DNA of 64,000 nucleotides from DASWNP01 sp036399175 (GCA_036399175.1 DASWNP010000048.1:1-64000); one strand, 5' to 3'; positions 16,356 through 25,319 are shown, counted from the stretch's first letter. Program-made: numbers and translations. The notes: generated by a model not told the origin, from the letters alone.

Positions 16356-16757
16356 CTACCGAGAGGTGGTTTGACCCCCTGCATCCCGTTCCGCATTCAT
16401 TACCGACGAATCCGAAAGCGACCAGAACTGTAGGTCGAAAATGACCACTGTGGTCGCGGTAATGATAGCCAACTTCACCCCGTCCCCGAAGCCGATCAGG
16501 TCCCCAAGTAGCAGAGTAATCGAATATATAAAGAGGCCAACAGAAATAGCACGGCGGTAGTATTCGATTCCCTCGGCGATCTTCCGCCTGAACAAGAATC
16601 CCAGTGCCAACCCGACAATAGCAATGAGGCCAGCCCTAATACTTGAAAAGGCAAAGTAATCAAAAAGGCCCATCCCCACAAGGCCGACCAGCAACAGAGA
16701 TGTGCGAATCAGGGCCTTGGTGCCGAACTCATCCTGAATTCTTCGAAAGCGATTCAT
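16356..16757 (-). CDS. Small four-helix membrane protein, hypothetical
   Basis: 133 residues with four predicted membrane helices (ALIRTSLLLVGLVGMGLFDY; SIRAGLIAIVGLALGFLF; AISVGLFIYSITLLLGDLIG; VKLAIITATTVVIFDLQFW), a basic N-terminus (MNRFRRIQDEFGTK) and a short polar tail. No conserved family motif is recognised. The start lies 13 bp from attC 8 and the stop 79 bp from attC 7, the tight packing of a genuine cassette. Small membrane proteins are a frequent class in this array. Confidence 0.75.
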   Translation of the reverse strand: MNRFRRIQDEFGTKALIRTSLLLVGLVGMGLFDYFAFSSIRAGLIAIVGLALGFLFRRKIAEGIEYYRRAISVGLFIYSITLLLGDLIGFGDGVKLAIITATTVVIFDLQFWSLSDSSVMNAERDAGGQTTSR

Positions 16758-16769
16758 ATGTAAAACCTC

Positions 16770-16878
16770 GCCTAGCGCCCGCCTTCAGCCGCCGCCCGCG
16801 AAAAGCATTCAATTTAACCGCAGCGAAGAACGATGAGAAGCACGCTATCGGGCGGCCGGCTGCAAGGCGTTGTTAGAT
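16770..16878 (-). repeat. attC site 8
   Basis: Left core gcctagc (one mismatch), right core gttagat, 109 bp. Arms gcccgccttcagccgccgcc / gggcggccggctgcaaggc pair over most of their length. Confidence 0.85.
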
Positions 16879-16954
16879 GCGGCTTCGACTACACCAGCCA
16901 ACGTTTCTTTCGCTGAGGCGGATAAACATTAGGGGTCGGTATGGGCGGACGCGC

Positions 16955-17761
16955 TCAACGCGGCACTATCCAAAACTCCACTTCACGCCACTTACGATAA
17001 CCACCATTCACCAATTTTACCCTTGATGGAGAAAGCCCGTACCTTTTCACCAATTCGGTTTTCTTGCTCCTCAGTTCTTTCCAAGCTGTTCCGCAAGGAT
17101 CAATACTCAACCGCCTGTGGGTCTTCTTTCTTCCTTTTTCATCTTCTTCTTCCCAACTCTCAGCCCGATAGCCTTCATAAGCAATAATGTATGCCAGCGT
17201 GCGCGGCTCATTCCTCAAAGCCTGTGCGAAGCCTTCAAGCCCATTTTCAAACTCGGTGCTATACGATACCAGCATATCTTCCAGTATGGTGTAATGATAC
17301 TCATCATACTTTCGTGCGACATCAGTATCCTCAAACCCTCTGGAATAAGCATCCTTTCTAGGTTTTGGAGCAGTCCCGGGCGGAACAATCCAGAGTTCAT
17401 GCGAGAGGCATGATGCTGTGCCACCATCAATAGCAACAATGCGGTCAGCCTTAAAATCTCGGTTGTAGATTAGATAGTTCCGCATCCAATTAACGCGCCT
17501 GCTACTCAAACCAGGAAGATCATAATGAGAACGATAAACGATCAGGAAAGCTCGGACATTCGGGTTGTTCTGTAGCTCAATAGCAAAGTTATCGAGACGC
17601 GCTGCCATATCGGTAGGCAAGGCATCTCCAAACTCGTCAAACTTACGCGCAGATGGCTCATTCGTCTGTGCCAACGCGGAATGGTTAAAGCATAGAATCA
17701 GATATATGACAGATAGGAATAACGGCTTTATGTACTTGGTTAGCATCTTTTCGTGTTTCAC
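16955..17761 (-). CDS. Secreted hypothetical protein with a duplicated domain
   Basis: 268 residues; start GTG 17761 or ATG 17746. A signal peptide ends near ALAQTNEP. The mature part has two similar halves: residues 40-130 (RLDNFAIELQNNPNVRAFLI ... ELWIVPPG) and 145-265 (YDEYHYTILEDMLVSYSTEF ... EVEFWIVPR), each with a helix, a strand AFLIVYRSHYD or AYIIAYEGYRAE and a terminal WIVP. The first half (EFGDxxxxDMAARLDNFAxxLQxxP) is a pattern I associate with OmpA-like periplasmic proteins of Acidobacteriota. No enzyme motif. One-gene cassette between attC 8 and 9. Confidence 0.75.
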   Translation of the reverse strand: MKHEKMLTKYIKPLFLSVIYLILCFNHSALAQTNEPSARKFDEFGDALPTDMAARLDNFAIELQNNPNVRAFLIVYRSHYDLPGLSSRRVNWMRNYLIYNRDFKADRIVAIDGGTASCLSHELWIVPPGTAPKPRKDAYSRGFEDTDVARKYDEYHYTILEDMLVSYSTEFENGLEGFAQALRNEPRTLAYIIAYEGYRAESWEEEDEKGRKKTHRRLSIDPCGTAWKELRSKKTELVKRYGLSPSRVKLVNGGYRKWREVEFWIVPR

Positions 17762-17772
17762 CAGAGACTAGC

Positions 17773-17874
17773 ATCCAACGCTCGGCATCAGCCGCCGCGC
17801 ACATACTTGGATTTGCGGTCGTCTCGCGCATAAGAGCCGCGCTATTCGCGGTCGGGTACATGCCGTTGTCAGGC
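17773..17874 (-). repeat. attC site 9
   Basis: Left core atccaac, right core gtcaggc (one mismatch), 102 bp. Arms ctcggcatcagccgccgcg / cgcggtcgggtacatgccg. Confidence 0.9.
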
Positions 17875-17893
17875 GCAGCCTGACTTATAAAGG

Positions 17894-18403
17894 TCAATTC
17901 TTCGTTAGAGCACGTCGCAGCGCATCATAGAGTCCTTCACTGCTGAGCACGATGAACCAGTTCCGGTGCATATGAAAATACATTGGCCGACCAGCATCAA
18001 TTCTATCCCCATGCGAATTCGGTTCAGGCTGCCCCTCAAAGGAGTAGTGATAGCGCCCCTCCCGACGCTGCTCCGTAACCCGAACCTTTTCCGCCCCAGT
18101 CGGCTCAGGGAAGAAGATTACCTCCACGACGCCCTTGTCGGTTCTAAAGAATGCCGCCTTATTGAGACCTCGAAAGAAGCCGTTGAGCTTGGAGCCGTGA
18201 ACGCTTTGAACGGTGATGCCTTTGCTGTTAAGGAATTGAGCAAATTTCATGGCCTCAGCATAAGCAACATCTGTCGGTTTAAGGATTGAGCTATCTTTGG
18301 ATTGGTAAGCTACGGAGACAGGAGAGGAATTTCCCGCAGACGTGGCAACAAGTGTGCCGAAGCAAACCACAAGTATGGTGGAGTAGAACAGACGCAGCTT
18401 CAT
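17894..18403 (-). CDS. Secreted hypothetical protein
   Basis: 169 residues with an N-terminal signal peptide (MKLRLFYSTILVVCFGTLVA, cleaved near TSAG). The mature part is alpha/beta: a helix AYAEAMKFAQFLNSKGITVQ followed by strands VHGSKLNGFF, KGVVEVIFFPEPTG and the C-terminal YFHMHRNWFIVLSSE, ending in a helix. No catalytic motif is apparent, and I do not recognise the family. It lies alone between attC 9 and attC 10, with 20 bp between its stop and attC 9 and 36 bp between its start and attC 10. Confidence 0.72.
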   Translation of the reverse strand: MKLRLFYSTILVVCFGTLVATSAGNSSPVSVAYQSKDSSILKPTDVAYAEAMKFAQFLNSKGITVQSVHGSKLNGFFRGLNKAAFFRTDKGVVEVIFFPEPTGAEKVRVTEQRREGRYHYSFEGQPEPNSHGDRIDAGRPMYFHMHRNWFIVLSSEGLYDALRRALTKN

Positions 18404-18438
18404 TAGAATCCTCCTTTCCGCTACTACCTAATGCTAGC

Positions 18439-18539
18439 GCATAACGCCCGGCATCACCCGCCGCGCACAATCAAACAGGCATCCATGTTGACGGATGAAA
18501 GACTAGCTATTCGCCGTCGGGTGCATGCCGTTGTCAGGC
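18439..18539 (-). repeat. attC site 10
   Basis: Left core gcataac (one mismatch), right core gtcaggc (one mismatch), 101 bp. Arms cggcatcacccgccgcg / cgccgtcgggtgcatgccg. Confidence 0.9.
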
Positions 18540-18555
18540 GCGGCCTGATTGGTTG

Positions 18556-20172
18556 TCACTTGTCCGATGGATAAGCAAGAATCCATTCCAATTCAGGATC
18601 GCGCCCCTCTTTGTAAGAAGTCCAATCAGGATCTATCCTTTTGTCGGGGATAATCCCCGGTGTGTCCTTTTCCTGAACCTTGTAGTACTGCGTTGAATAC
18701 GAAACACTCAGGTGTGAATTCGGCAGGGAGAACGCACGATTCTCCGAATAGCTGTTCGGTCTCTGGCCGGTCGGCTCGCCGACGAGGATGGCATTCACTT
18801 CGCTCCTGAAGTCAGCAGCATTAACCATGCCCGCCGAAAAGGTTGCGCGCCCGATGATGACAAACATTTGACCTCGCCTGGCGATGGCAGGCCGCTGCTT
18901 AAATCCCGAGATGATGAATTCGCGCCCTCTGCTGAAGTCGCCGCCGCCGTTCTGGCGCATATCGACGATGACGCGCTTAATCGGGTGACGGTCTATGAAG
19001 TCGAACAGTTCCTGCGAAAACTTAGCGAAGGCGCGCTTACGCGGGTAGCCACTAAAGTTGAAGTAGAGGGTCTGCGCGTTCGGTAAGTACCTGTACCACA
19101 GCGGCTCATCCGGTTTCTGGCGGGAGAGAGGTTTGCTCCTGGCCGCATCAAGCAACTCGACCTGCCGGCCGGGCGCGAGGGCTTTGATGTCGAGCGTAAA
19201 CCTCCTGCCTTTGTCATCCTCGAAGGTGTACAGCGCACGCGTCGCATCCGGCGCTAGTCCGAGGCCGTGCAGATGAGCAGGGTAAGTCATGTTGGCGGCA
19301 TTAACGTCCAGCACGAACTCTTCGCTCTCACGTTGAGAGATGTAGGGTTGATCTCTCCGGTACGCTTCCTCAACAGTCGCATTGCCAATCTTAACGACTC
19401 GCGCCCCGAGTGCCCGCCGGTAAGCTGCGGTGGCCTCGGTCACGCGAAGCTCCTTGCCGAACCAACACAACCTGAGAGGCGCGCGCGGGAAAAGCCAATG
19501 CCAGCCGAGGCTGGTGTGGCCGTCCCCGACCGTGGCGACGATCCGGCTCATCCCCATCACAATGTTGCTATCCCGGAGCGAAGGTATTTTGAAATCGAGG
19601 TCGGCGACGGCCTGCTCAAACTGTTCCCGCGTGACGCGGTGGAAGGCGTTCTTATGCCTGCGCGGCAGTTCCCTGGCAAGATACTGCAAATCCTCCCGCC
19701 AAGCCTCTTTGCTTAAAGAGAGGGTGGGACGAATGAGGGGGCTGGGCGGGCCAGTCCTTTTAAGCTCTAGCCGCGCCTTCTCGCCGAATCCGATGAATTC
19801 CCCGACCAGCTTGCCATCATCGAGAGAAGCCGTGATTGAGCCTTCGTCATCGTAAGATTCAACTGTCAGGGTTAGCTTGCCTTCAGTATAGCTACCTTGA
19901 GTTAGTTCAAAATCCCCCAGAGGGGTGTGCATAGTGCCGGTAATAGTCCCTTTAACACTCCTGATCTCCAACACGATGGGCACATCACCATACGACTGTG
20001 TTTTGCCTATGCCTTCATACCGCCCTGAGATTTCGCCAGCCACGGCTGGCTCATCAATGCGTCGCACTTGTTGTTTAGAAGGATGGAGTTGAGCGAGACA
20101 GGGCGTGCCGAGCAGCAGAAAAATTACGGTGATATCTGCCCACTTGTTGAATTTCCCTTTTGTAGTTCTCAT
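18556..20172 (-). CDS. Secreted S41-family (C-terminal processing protease-like) peptidase
   Basis: ATG 20172 has GGGAG upstream and a signal peptide (residues 10-28, ending CLAQ), giving 538 aa. Residues 45-130 form a lipocalin-like beta barrel (SGRYEGIGKTQSYGDVPIVL). The rest is an S41 peptidase: VGDGHTSLGWHWLF, then the protease core VIVDMRQNGGGDFSRGREF and the nucleophile Ser in GRATFSAGMVNAADFRSEV (about residue 455), followed by VGEPTGQRPNSY. No PDZ domain is obvious. Such enzymes are extracytoplasmic proteases or have lost activity and bind ligands. One-gene cassette. Confidence 0.85.
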   Translation of the reverse strand: MRTTKGKFNKWADITVIFLLLGTPCLAQLHPSKQQVRRIDEPAVAGEISGRYEGIGKTQSYGDVPIVLEIRSVKGTITGTMHTPLGDFELTQGSYTEGKLTLTVESYDDEGSITASLDDGKLVGEFIGFGEKARLELKRTGPPSPLIRPTLSLSKEAWREDLQYLARELPRRHKNAFHRVTREQFEQAVADLDFKIPSLRDSNIVMGMSRIVATVGDGHTSLGWHWLFPRAPLRLCWFGKELRVTEATAAYRRALGARVVKIGNATVEEAYRRDQPYISQRESEEFVLDVNAANMTYPAHLHGLGLAPDATRALYTFEDDKGRRFTLDIKALAPGRQVELLDAARSKPLSRQKPDEPLWYRYLPNAQTLYFNFSGYPRKRAFAKFSQELFDFIDRHPIKRVIVDMRQNGGGDFSRGREFIISGFKQRPAIARRGQMFVIIGRATFSAGMVNAADFRSEVNAILVGEPTGQRPNSYSENRAFSLPNSHLSVSYSTQYYKVQEKDTPGIIPDKRIDPDWTSYKEGRDPELEWILAYPSDK

Positions 20173-20254
20173 CTTCAAACTCCCAATAATATACATTTCC
20201 TCGGCCACTTCGAGGATATGTAGCGAGCCCAGGAAAGGCTCAGTATTCGAGAGC

Positions 20255-20356
20255 GCCTAACGCCCGAATTAACCGGCGCGCGCGAACCGCTGACACCAAC
20301 CAAGCTCTCGATGAAAGGCAGGCTGATTGCACGTCCGGTTGAATGAGTTGTTAGGC
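20255..20356 (-). repeat. attC site 11
   Basis: Left core gcctaac and right core gttaggc, both perfect, 102 bp. Arms cgaattaaccggcgcgcg / cgtccggttgaatgag. A reference-quality site. Confidence 0.95.
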
Positions 20357-20393
20357 GCGGCATTCGTGGAAAGATTCAACGCGATTCATAAGA

Positions 20394-20927
20394 TCATTTT
20401 ACAGCAGCATAGCAATAACAATCTCTAGGTTCATCACTAATATTAGGATGAAATATCTGTCGCCGTAACAGCCCTTCACATTGCATCCCCACCTTTTCCA
20501 GAACACGCGCAGATGCCCGATTATCCGCATCACATAATGCCCATACGCGATAGATTGATTCTTGGCTTAACGCCCATTCAACAAGGCCACGCAACGCCTC
20601 CGTAGCTATGCCTTTCCCCCAATGCCGGCGGGATACGACATAACCAACGTCAGCCTTGAAATCATTAATACGAATTTCCAACATACCTATAACTTCACTA
20701 CTTTCTTTGAGCGTAATGACGTAAGGGAATCTAGCACTGCCGCCCCAAGCAGCAACACAATCAGACAGAAAGCCTTCGGTTTCTTGGATATTCTTATGTG
20801 GCCGCCAGGTTAAATAGGATGTGACCTCTGTATCTTGAGCATACGAATTAAAGATCGCCTCGGCATCAGAGAGGGATGGCATCCTTAACGCAAGCCGCTT
20901 AGTTTCGATATGTTCAGGTGGTTTCAT
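20394..20927 (-). CDS. GNAT-family N-acetyltransferase (RimJ/RimL-like)
   Basis: 177 residues of the GNAT fold. It starts with the RimJ/L-type lead HIETKRLALRMPSLSDAEAI; the acetyl-CoA pyrophosphate loop is SRRHWGKGIATEAL (RxxGxG/A form) near residues 115-125, followed by the helix GLVEWALSQE and the strand-turn NRASARVLEKVGMQCEGLLRR typical of RimJ/RimL and spermidine-type acetyltransferases. The substrate is unknown; protein N-termini, small amines or antibiotics are possible. One-gene cassette with start 20 bp from attC 12; the best example of standard cassette spacing. Confidence 0.93.
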   Translation of the reverse strand: MKPPEHIETKRLALRMPSLSDAEAIFNSYAQDTEVTSYLTWRPHKNIQETEGFLSDCVAAWGGSARFPYVITLKESSEVIGMLEIRINDFKADVGYVVSRRHWGKGIATEALRGLVEWALSQESIYRVWALCDADNRASARVLEKVGMQCEGLLRRQIFHPNISDEPRDCYCYAAVK

Positions 20928-20947
20928 GTTTTATACAATTCAGAAGC

Positions 20948-21051
20948 GCCTAACGCCCGGCATCACCGGCCGCGCATCCAACATATCAAACCTTCAAGTC
21001 TTGCGGATGAAAGCAACGCTATTCGCGGTCGGGTGCATGCCGTCGTTAGGC
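20948..21051 (-). repeat. attC site 12
   Basis: Left core gcctaac, right core gttaggc, both perfect, 104 bp. Arms cggcatcaccggccgcg / cgcggtcgggtgcatgccg. A 183-bp non-coding stretch follows before the next gene. Confidence 0.95.
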
Positions 21052-21234
21052 GCGGCACGCCTTACCTTGCCCTCCCCGTTCCCTAGGCTCGTTCCGTCGT
21101 AAATAATACAGAGCATAAAGATTGCAGCTCTCACTAAATCAGGGAAATGATGAAGAGGCCAGCTCTCGGCTCTTGCCTCTCAGCTTTCTCAAGCAAAGCG
21201 GACTTCGGATCAAGCTTGGAACCATGTTGTTGGC

Positions 21235-22500
21235 TCAGCGGTAGAGCAGGTAGGGTTTGCGGCTCTCAAGGAACTCCGCGGCCTCGCGGTTCCACTCTTC
21301 CAAGAGGGGCTGGAGCCGATCGCCTTCGATGGCGAGCCTCACCTTGTCCGACCCCGTGAGACGATCGATGGTCGCCGTCCAGGCGAAATCCCGCGGGTGC
21401 CGCCTGCGAATCTCGTCGATGAGCAGCAGCGACGTGCGGACGGGCCGGTACGCCCGCCGGTCTGTGATGATGAAGCGAATCGCCGGGATCGTCTGCCCCT
21501 TGTGCTTGGCGGCCGTTGGCGCCACCGACATCGTAATAGCTTCAAACCGGACACCCGGCAGCAGCCGCTCGTTCATCACCCGGGCGACCTCCCGCGCGTT
21601 GAGCCATGGGGCACCGACCTGCTCGAACGGCCGGTCAGTGCCCCTGCCCTCGCTCAGGTTAGTGCCCTCGAAGTAGACCGACCCGGGGTAGCTCGTCAAG
21701 GCGGCCAGAGAGCGGAGGTTGGGGGAGGGGTTCACCCAGGGCAGCCCGGTCTCATCGAACCACTGCGAGCGATGCCAGTTCGCCGCCCGCGCCACGATGA
21801 GGTTGGCGCCGATGCCGTACTTCCGGTTGAAGAGGGTGGCGAGCTCGCCGACCGTCATCCCGTGGCGCGCCGGTATGGGGTACATGCCCACGAACGATTT
21901 GAACTTGGGGTCGAGCAGGGCTCCTTCGACAATCTCCCCGCCGATGGGGTTAGGACGATCCAAGACGACGAACGGGATGCCCTTCCTCGCCGCCGCCTGC
22001 ATCGACAGGGCCATGGTGGAGACGTATGTCCAGGTGCGCCCCCCGACCTCTTGGAGGTCGTAGACAAGAACGTCAACCTCCTTCAGCATCTCCGGCGTGG
22101 GGCCGCGATCCTCAGATAGGTAGAGAGAGTAGACGGGGATGCCTGTCCGGGGGTCGGTCTCGTCTACGATCTTCTCGCCCGCCTCCGCCGTGCCTCGGAT
22201 GCCATGCTCGGGGGCGAGCAGGGCGACCAACTTCAGGTCCTTGTGCCTCGCGATCAGGTCGATGTCCGATGTCCTCGACCGGTCGATCCCGGTGTGGTTG
22301 GTGATGAGACCCACCCGCTTCCCGCGGAGCGGGCGCGGCACGTCAGCGAGGAAAGTCTCGATGCCGGGGCGGACTGGCGGCGCAGAGGCGCGCGGTGTTA
22401 CGCCGGCTGGCACCGACGCGTCCGCAGACGGTGTGGTGGCTTGCGCCGGTGTCATCGCACACGCGGCAAGCAGCAACAGGACAGGAATAAAGACCTTCAT
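21235..22500 (-). CDS. namZ: NamZ/DUF1343-type exo-beta-N-acetylmuramidase, lipoprotein
   Basis: About 421 residues from ATG 22500; the signal peptide ends in a lipobox LLAAC, so the mature enzyme is likely a lipoprotein. The DUF1343 pattern is clear: GKRVGLITNHTGID at the start, LLAPEHGIRG, VDVLVYDLQEVGGRTWTYVS, FVVLDRPNPIGG and ARHGMTVGELATLFN, all diagnostic of the NamZ exo-muramidases that remove MurNAc from non-reducing ends of peptidoglycan fragments. It would act in cell-wall recycling outside the cytoplasm. GC content is higher than in most cassettes. It lies between attC 12 and the truncated attC 13. Confidence 0.95.
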   Translation of the reverse strand: MKVFIPVLLLLAACAMTPAQATTPSADASVPAGVTPRASAPPVRPGIETFLADVPRPLRGKRVGLITNHTGIDRSRTSDIDLIARHKDLKLVALLAPEHGIRGTAEAGEKIVDETDPRTGIPVYSLYLSEDRGPTPEMLKEVDVLVYDLQEVGGRTWTYVSTMALSMQAAARKGIPFVVLDRPNPIGGEIVEGALLDPKFKSFVGMYPIPARHGMTVGELATLFNRKYGIGANLIVARAANWHRSQWFDETGLPWVNPSPNLRSLAALTSYPGSVYFEGTNLSEGRGTDRPFEQVGAPWLNAREVARVMNERLLPGVRFEAITMSVAPTAAKHKGQTIPAIRFIITDRRAYRPVRTSLLLIDEIRRRHPRDFAWTATIDRLTGSDKVRLAIEGDRLQPLLEEWNREAAEFLESRKPYLLYR

Positions 22501-22614
22501 TGCTATGACACCCGCTCTCCCCGGCCTCACGCCGTCCGCGTGCGCGCCGTAATTCCGACTAAATCGTATCGTAATCAGTACTGTCTTTCACAACCCGTCT
22601 ATTACCTCGCGAGC

Positions 22615-22690
22615 GCCTAACGCCCGGCATCAGCGGCGCGCACGAACCTTTGATGATAAAAGGTATGCTTATTTGCGCGTCCGGTTGCGC
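22615..22690 (-). repeat. attC site 13, truncated
   Basis: Left core gcctaac and left arm are normal (cggcatcagcggcgcgc, with gcgcgtccggttgc opposite), but the right end breaks off after tccggttgcg and is replaced by integrase sequence; no GTTRRRY core remains. It should be inactive. Confidence 0.85.
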
Positions 22691-22880
22691 CTGACCAGCG
22701 CCGGTATCTTCTTCCTGACCGCTTTGCCGATCTCGTCGCAGGGTTAGAGTTAACAAGTCTTTCACGCCGCGCGTGGTCGAATATCTGCGCGAGCAGCGCC
22801 ACCTCCTTCCGCACGGTCGTCGGGGTGCGTGTCTTATGCATACGCTTCCCCTCGACCGTCTCTTTCCTGACAGTCTTCGA
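22691..22880 (-). pseudogene. Tyrosine recombinase fragment (core-binding domain)
   Basis: The minus strand encodes TPTTVRKEVALLAQIFDHAR followed by RERLVNSNPA, the end of the SAM-like core-binding domain of phage/XerC-type integrases (TVRxELxxLxxIFxxA...L.xNP). There is no catalytic domain; a stop lies upstream and downstream the frame runs directly into the truncated attC 13. It is not an IntI: the match is to generic integrases. It marks an insertion or deletion event that destroyed attC 13. Confidence 0.7.
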
Positions 22881-23015
22881 CTGTAGCCTTCACCTGAGAA
22901 ATCGGCGGCTATACTCTTCTTTCGGGGCCGACATGGTACGCAGCCAATGCCGGAATCACCCCGCCGGGTACGCGCAAATTTTTAGCACATAACGCACCGC
23001 GCGCAATCTTATTTT

Positions 23016-24383
23016 TTACTTTATTTTTGGGGCGCGCTGGCTCCTGTTATAGATCAAATGTGTGGCCTGCCCTTTTTCATCTTTGAAGAATGTGAACATG
23101 ATTTGAGCATCATACTCTCTGACAAAAAACTTTGTGTCCGTCTCAGGAAGCAACTCGAACTGTCGCCCGTCAACCCCACCCACAAGCTTGTTGCCTTCCC
23201 TCACGACCGTAAGAATGAAATCCGGCTCAAGCTCGTACTGCCCGACATAAGCGTCATAAATTTTCGGGTCTAGCCTGATCGCAGGGCGTTCTTTAGGCAC
23301 GTTATACTTCTCCCCGAAGACAATCGCGGCTAAGTCACGGATTGCGCTGTTGATGAACACATCATCCGAGTTGGTCAAAAGGATGATGCTTACCCTGTCG
23401 TCAAGGTAGCGGTCAATGCTGGGTTTGAAGCCTATCTGCACGCCGGCGTAGAAGGCACGCCTCCGGTTGAACTGCTTGTCAATGTGCCAGCCGTAACCGA
23501 AATCCCCCTGATAGATCGTAAGCATCGCGTCCAGCGACTTCTTCGATATTAACTTATCGGTGTAAAGGGCCTGATCCCACAAAAAGAGGTCATCTACGGT
23601 GGAATAAAGCCCCCCGGCACCTTTAACGATACCCATACTCAGGTAAAGGGCGCGGACGAGACGAATGCCATCTCTCGAATAACCGATGGCGCGGTGCTTC
23701 AGCACAACCTTGTTGTCGTCGTAGCCGGTATTCAACATCCCTAGCGGGGCGAATATGTGTTCGCGTAAGAACCCCTCGTAGGTTCTGCCAGAAACTTTCT
23801 CGATGATGTGCGCAAGCAGGACATAGCCGGAGTTGCTGTAGCTGTATTTCTCGCCCGGGCGAAAATCTAAAGGCTTGCCCTTGAACCGCCCGATTGATTC
23901 CGCGAGCGTCGAGGGTAAGGCTCGCGTCTGTAGCCAGTCGGGAAAATCGGTGAAGTTAGGGATGCCGGAGGACATCGTCAGAAGATGATGAATCGTCACG
24001 GGCTGCCAGGCGGCGGGGCATTCCGACAGGTATTTGCAGATCGGGTCTTGGACACTCAACTTGCCGCGCTCTTGCAGCAACATGATTGCCATCGCCGTAA
24101 ACTGCTTAGTAATCGAGGCCAGGTGAAACTTCGTCTGGCGCGTGTTGGGCACCTCGTCTTCCAGGTTCGCTAATCCGTAGCTCCTGCTTACAAGAACCTC
24201 TCCGTCTCGCGCTATCAAAATCGAACCTCTAAACCGATTCAGCCCGGCGAGGGCATTCATATACTCATCAACTTTTGCGGTGATTTCCTTCTTTGTCGGG
24301 GCTGCGGTTTTGTCGCTTTGCGCGCAGACCGCATCGGTTGCAAGGACAACACAAAGGGAGGCGAAGCTGATGAGCGCCTTCAT
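23016..24383 (-). CDS. Secreted serine hydrolase, class C beta-lactamase fold
   Basis: About 455 residues from ATG 24383 (an in-frame ATG at 24443 is also possible); the signal peptide ends at VCAQ. The class C/DD-peptidase fold is clear: active Ser and Lys in SITKQF, and YSNSGYVLL as the YxN motif. The third motif is FYAGVQIGF, so the usual His of HxG is replaced by Tyr. The C-terminal 100 residues are a lipocalin-like extension (YDAYVGQYELEPDFILTVVR). It is a close relative of the enzyme at 29722-31122. The AraC-family regulator gene lies 124 bp upstream in the same interval, so it may control it. Confidence 0.9.
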   Translation of the reverse strand: MKALISFASLCVVLATDAVCAQSDKTAAPTKKEITAKVDEYMNALAGLNRFRGSILIARDGEVLVSRSYGLANLEDEVPNTRQTKFHLASITKQFTAMAIMLLQERGKLSVQDPICKYLSECPAAWQPVTIHHLLTMSSGIPNFTDFPDWLQTRALPSTLAESIGRFKGKPLDFRPGEKYSYSNSGYVLLAHIIEKVSGRTYEGFLREHIFAPLGMLNTGYDDNKVVLKHRAIGYSRDGIRLVRALYLSMGIVKGAGGLYSTVDDLFLWDQALYTDKLISKKSLDAMLTIYQGDFGYGWHIDKQFNRRRAFYAGVQIGFKPSIDRYLDDRVSIILLTNSDDVFINSAIRDLAAIVFGEKYNVPKERPAIRLDPKIYDAYVGQYELEPDFILTVVREGNKLVGGVDGRQFELLPETDTKFFVREYDAQIMFTFFKDEKGQATHLIYNRSQRAPKIK

Positions 24384-24506
24384 CATGTGGCTGATTGTTA
24401 GATTGTACCTGGGCGGATTCGGAAATCTAAGACGAGTATTCATAATCTACTACATAGCACGACGTTTCCACTTTGTCTTGAACGACAAACGCATTTTAGA
24501 ACGTGT

Positions 24507-25319
24507 CTAACGCGGACGTGCGATTCTCCGATACTGGTTAGGGGATATTTGCATGTAGCGCTTGAAGGTTCTTGCGAAGTGACTTTGATCTGAGAATCCT
24601 GCCGACGCGGCAATCTCATGGAGCGGTATGTCAGATGTGGAAAGCTGGCGGGAGGCATGTTCGATACGCAGCTGACGGACGTACTCGCCGACCGTGCAGC
24701 CGAATTGCCTGCGGAAGACGCGGCTCAGGTGAGTAGAATGCACGCCGACAGCCTTTGCTATGTCGTCAAGGCTCAGACTTTCGTAAAATCGCGCATGGAG
24801 CAAATCTCTGGCTCGGATGAGCCAGCGGGGGGCTTTATCGCGCTCCCGAAGGCGATGGGCGGCGGATAAAATCTCCAACGAAAGTCCCTCTATGATCAGA
24901 GGCGAAACTTCATCCATCTCCTGACATTCGTGATAGAGCCGAAGGGCTAGCGTGACCGGCAATCCACCCCGAAAATCTGCTGTATTATCCAATACCGATG
25001 TGTGCTCACGAACGCGCTTTAACCAGTGAGGTTTTACTACGACGCTGAAAATTCGCGCTCCTGTATTGTCAAAATTGACGGAGTGATCTTCATTCGGAGG
25101 GTGTATTACTAAGGTCGAAGGTTTGCCTGCTCTGCTTCTTCTGCCATATCGCTCGGTGTACGTACCTTGAAGAACAAGGCTAAAGTGAGTTAGCTCATGG
25201 GAATGTCGTGGCATCTTAAACCCCGACGAATATATCGTCTCAATCAGGGTAAAACCCGCCAGCTCGCCGCTTTGCACTCGTTCACCGCGTAAGGTTTTAG
25301 GAAGATTTTCCAGTTTCAT
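24507..25319 (-). CDS. AraC-family transcriptional regulator
   Basis: 270 residues. The N-terminal half is a cupin sensor domain (MPRHSHELTHFSLVLQGTYT). The C-terminal 100 residues hold two helix-turn-helix units: ESLSLDDIAKAVGVHSTHLS and DIPLHEIAASAGFSDQSHFA, ending RTFKRYMQISPNQYR, the classic AraC signature. It is followed on the same strand by the secreted serine hydrolase gene with no attC between them, so attC 14 and the broken attC 13 enclose a two-gene regulator-enzyme unit. The start is 29 bp from attC 14. Confidence 0.95.
   Translation of the reverse strand: MKLENLPKTLRGERVQSGELAGFTLIETIYSSGFKMPRHSHELTHFSLVLQGTYTERYGRRSRAGKPSTLVIHPPNEDHSVNFDNTGARIFSVVVKPHWLKRVREHTSVLDNTADFRGGLPVTLALRLYHECQEMDEVSPLIIEGLSLEILSAAHRLRERDKAPRWLIRARDLLHARFYESLSLDDIAKAVGVHSTHLSRVFRRQFGCTVGEYVRQLRIEHASRQLSTSDIPLHEIAASAGFSDQSHFARTFKRYMQISPNQYRRIARPR

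Noticed and set aside
21052..21234. A small gene between attC 12 and the muramidase
   Set aside because: No frame with a start and coding character; taken as non-coding.
22691..22880. A fragment of an integron integrase
   Set aside because: The visible segment fits generic phage/XerC-type core-binding domains; no IntI-specific insertion can be seen because the catalytic part is missing.
22943..22966. Another attC left half (gccaatgccggaatcacccc)
   Set aside because: It resembles the left arm, but the core is wrong and no right half follows; too short to count.
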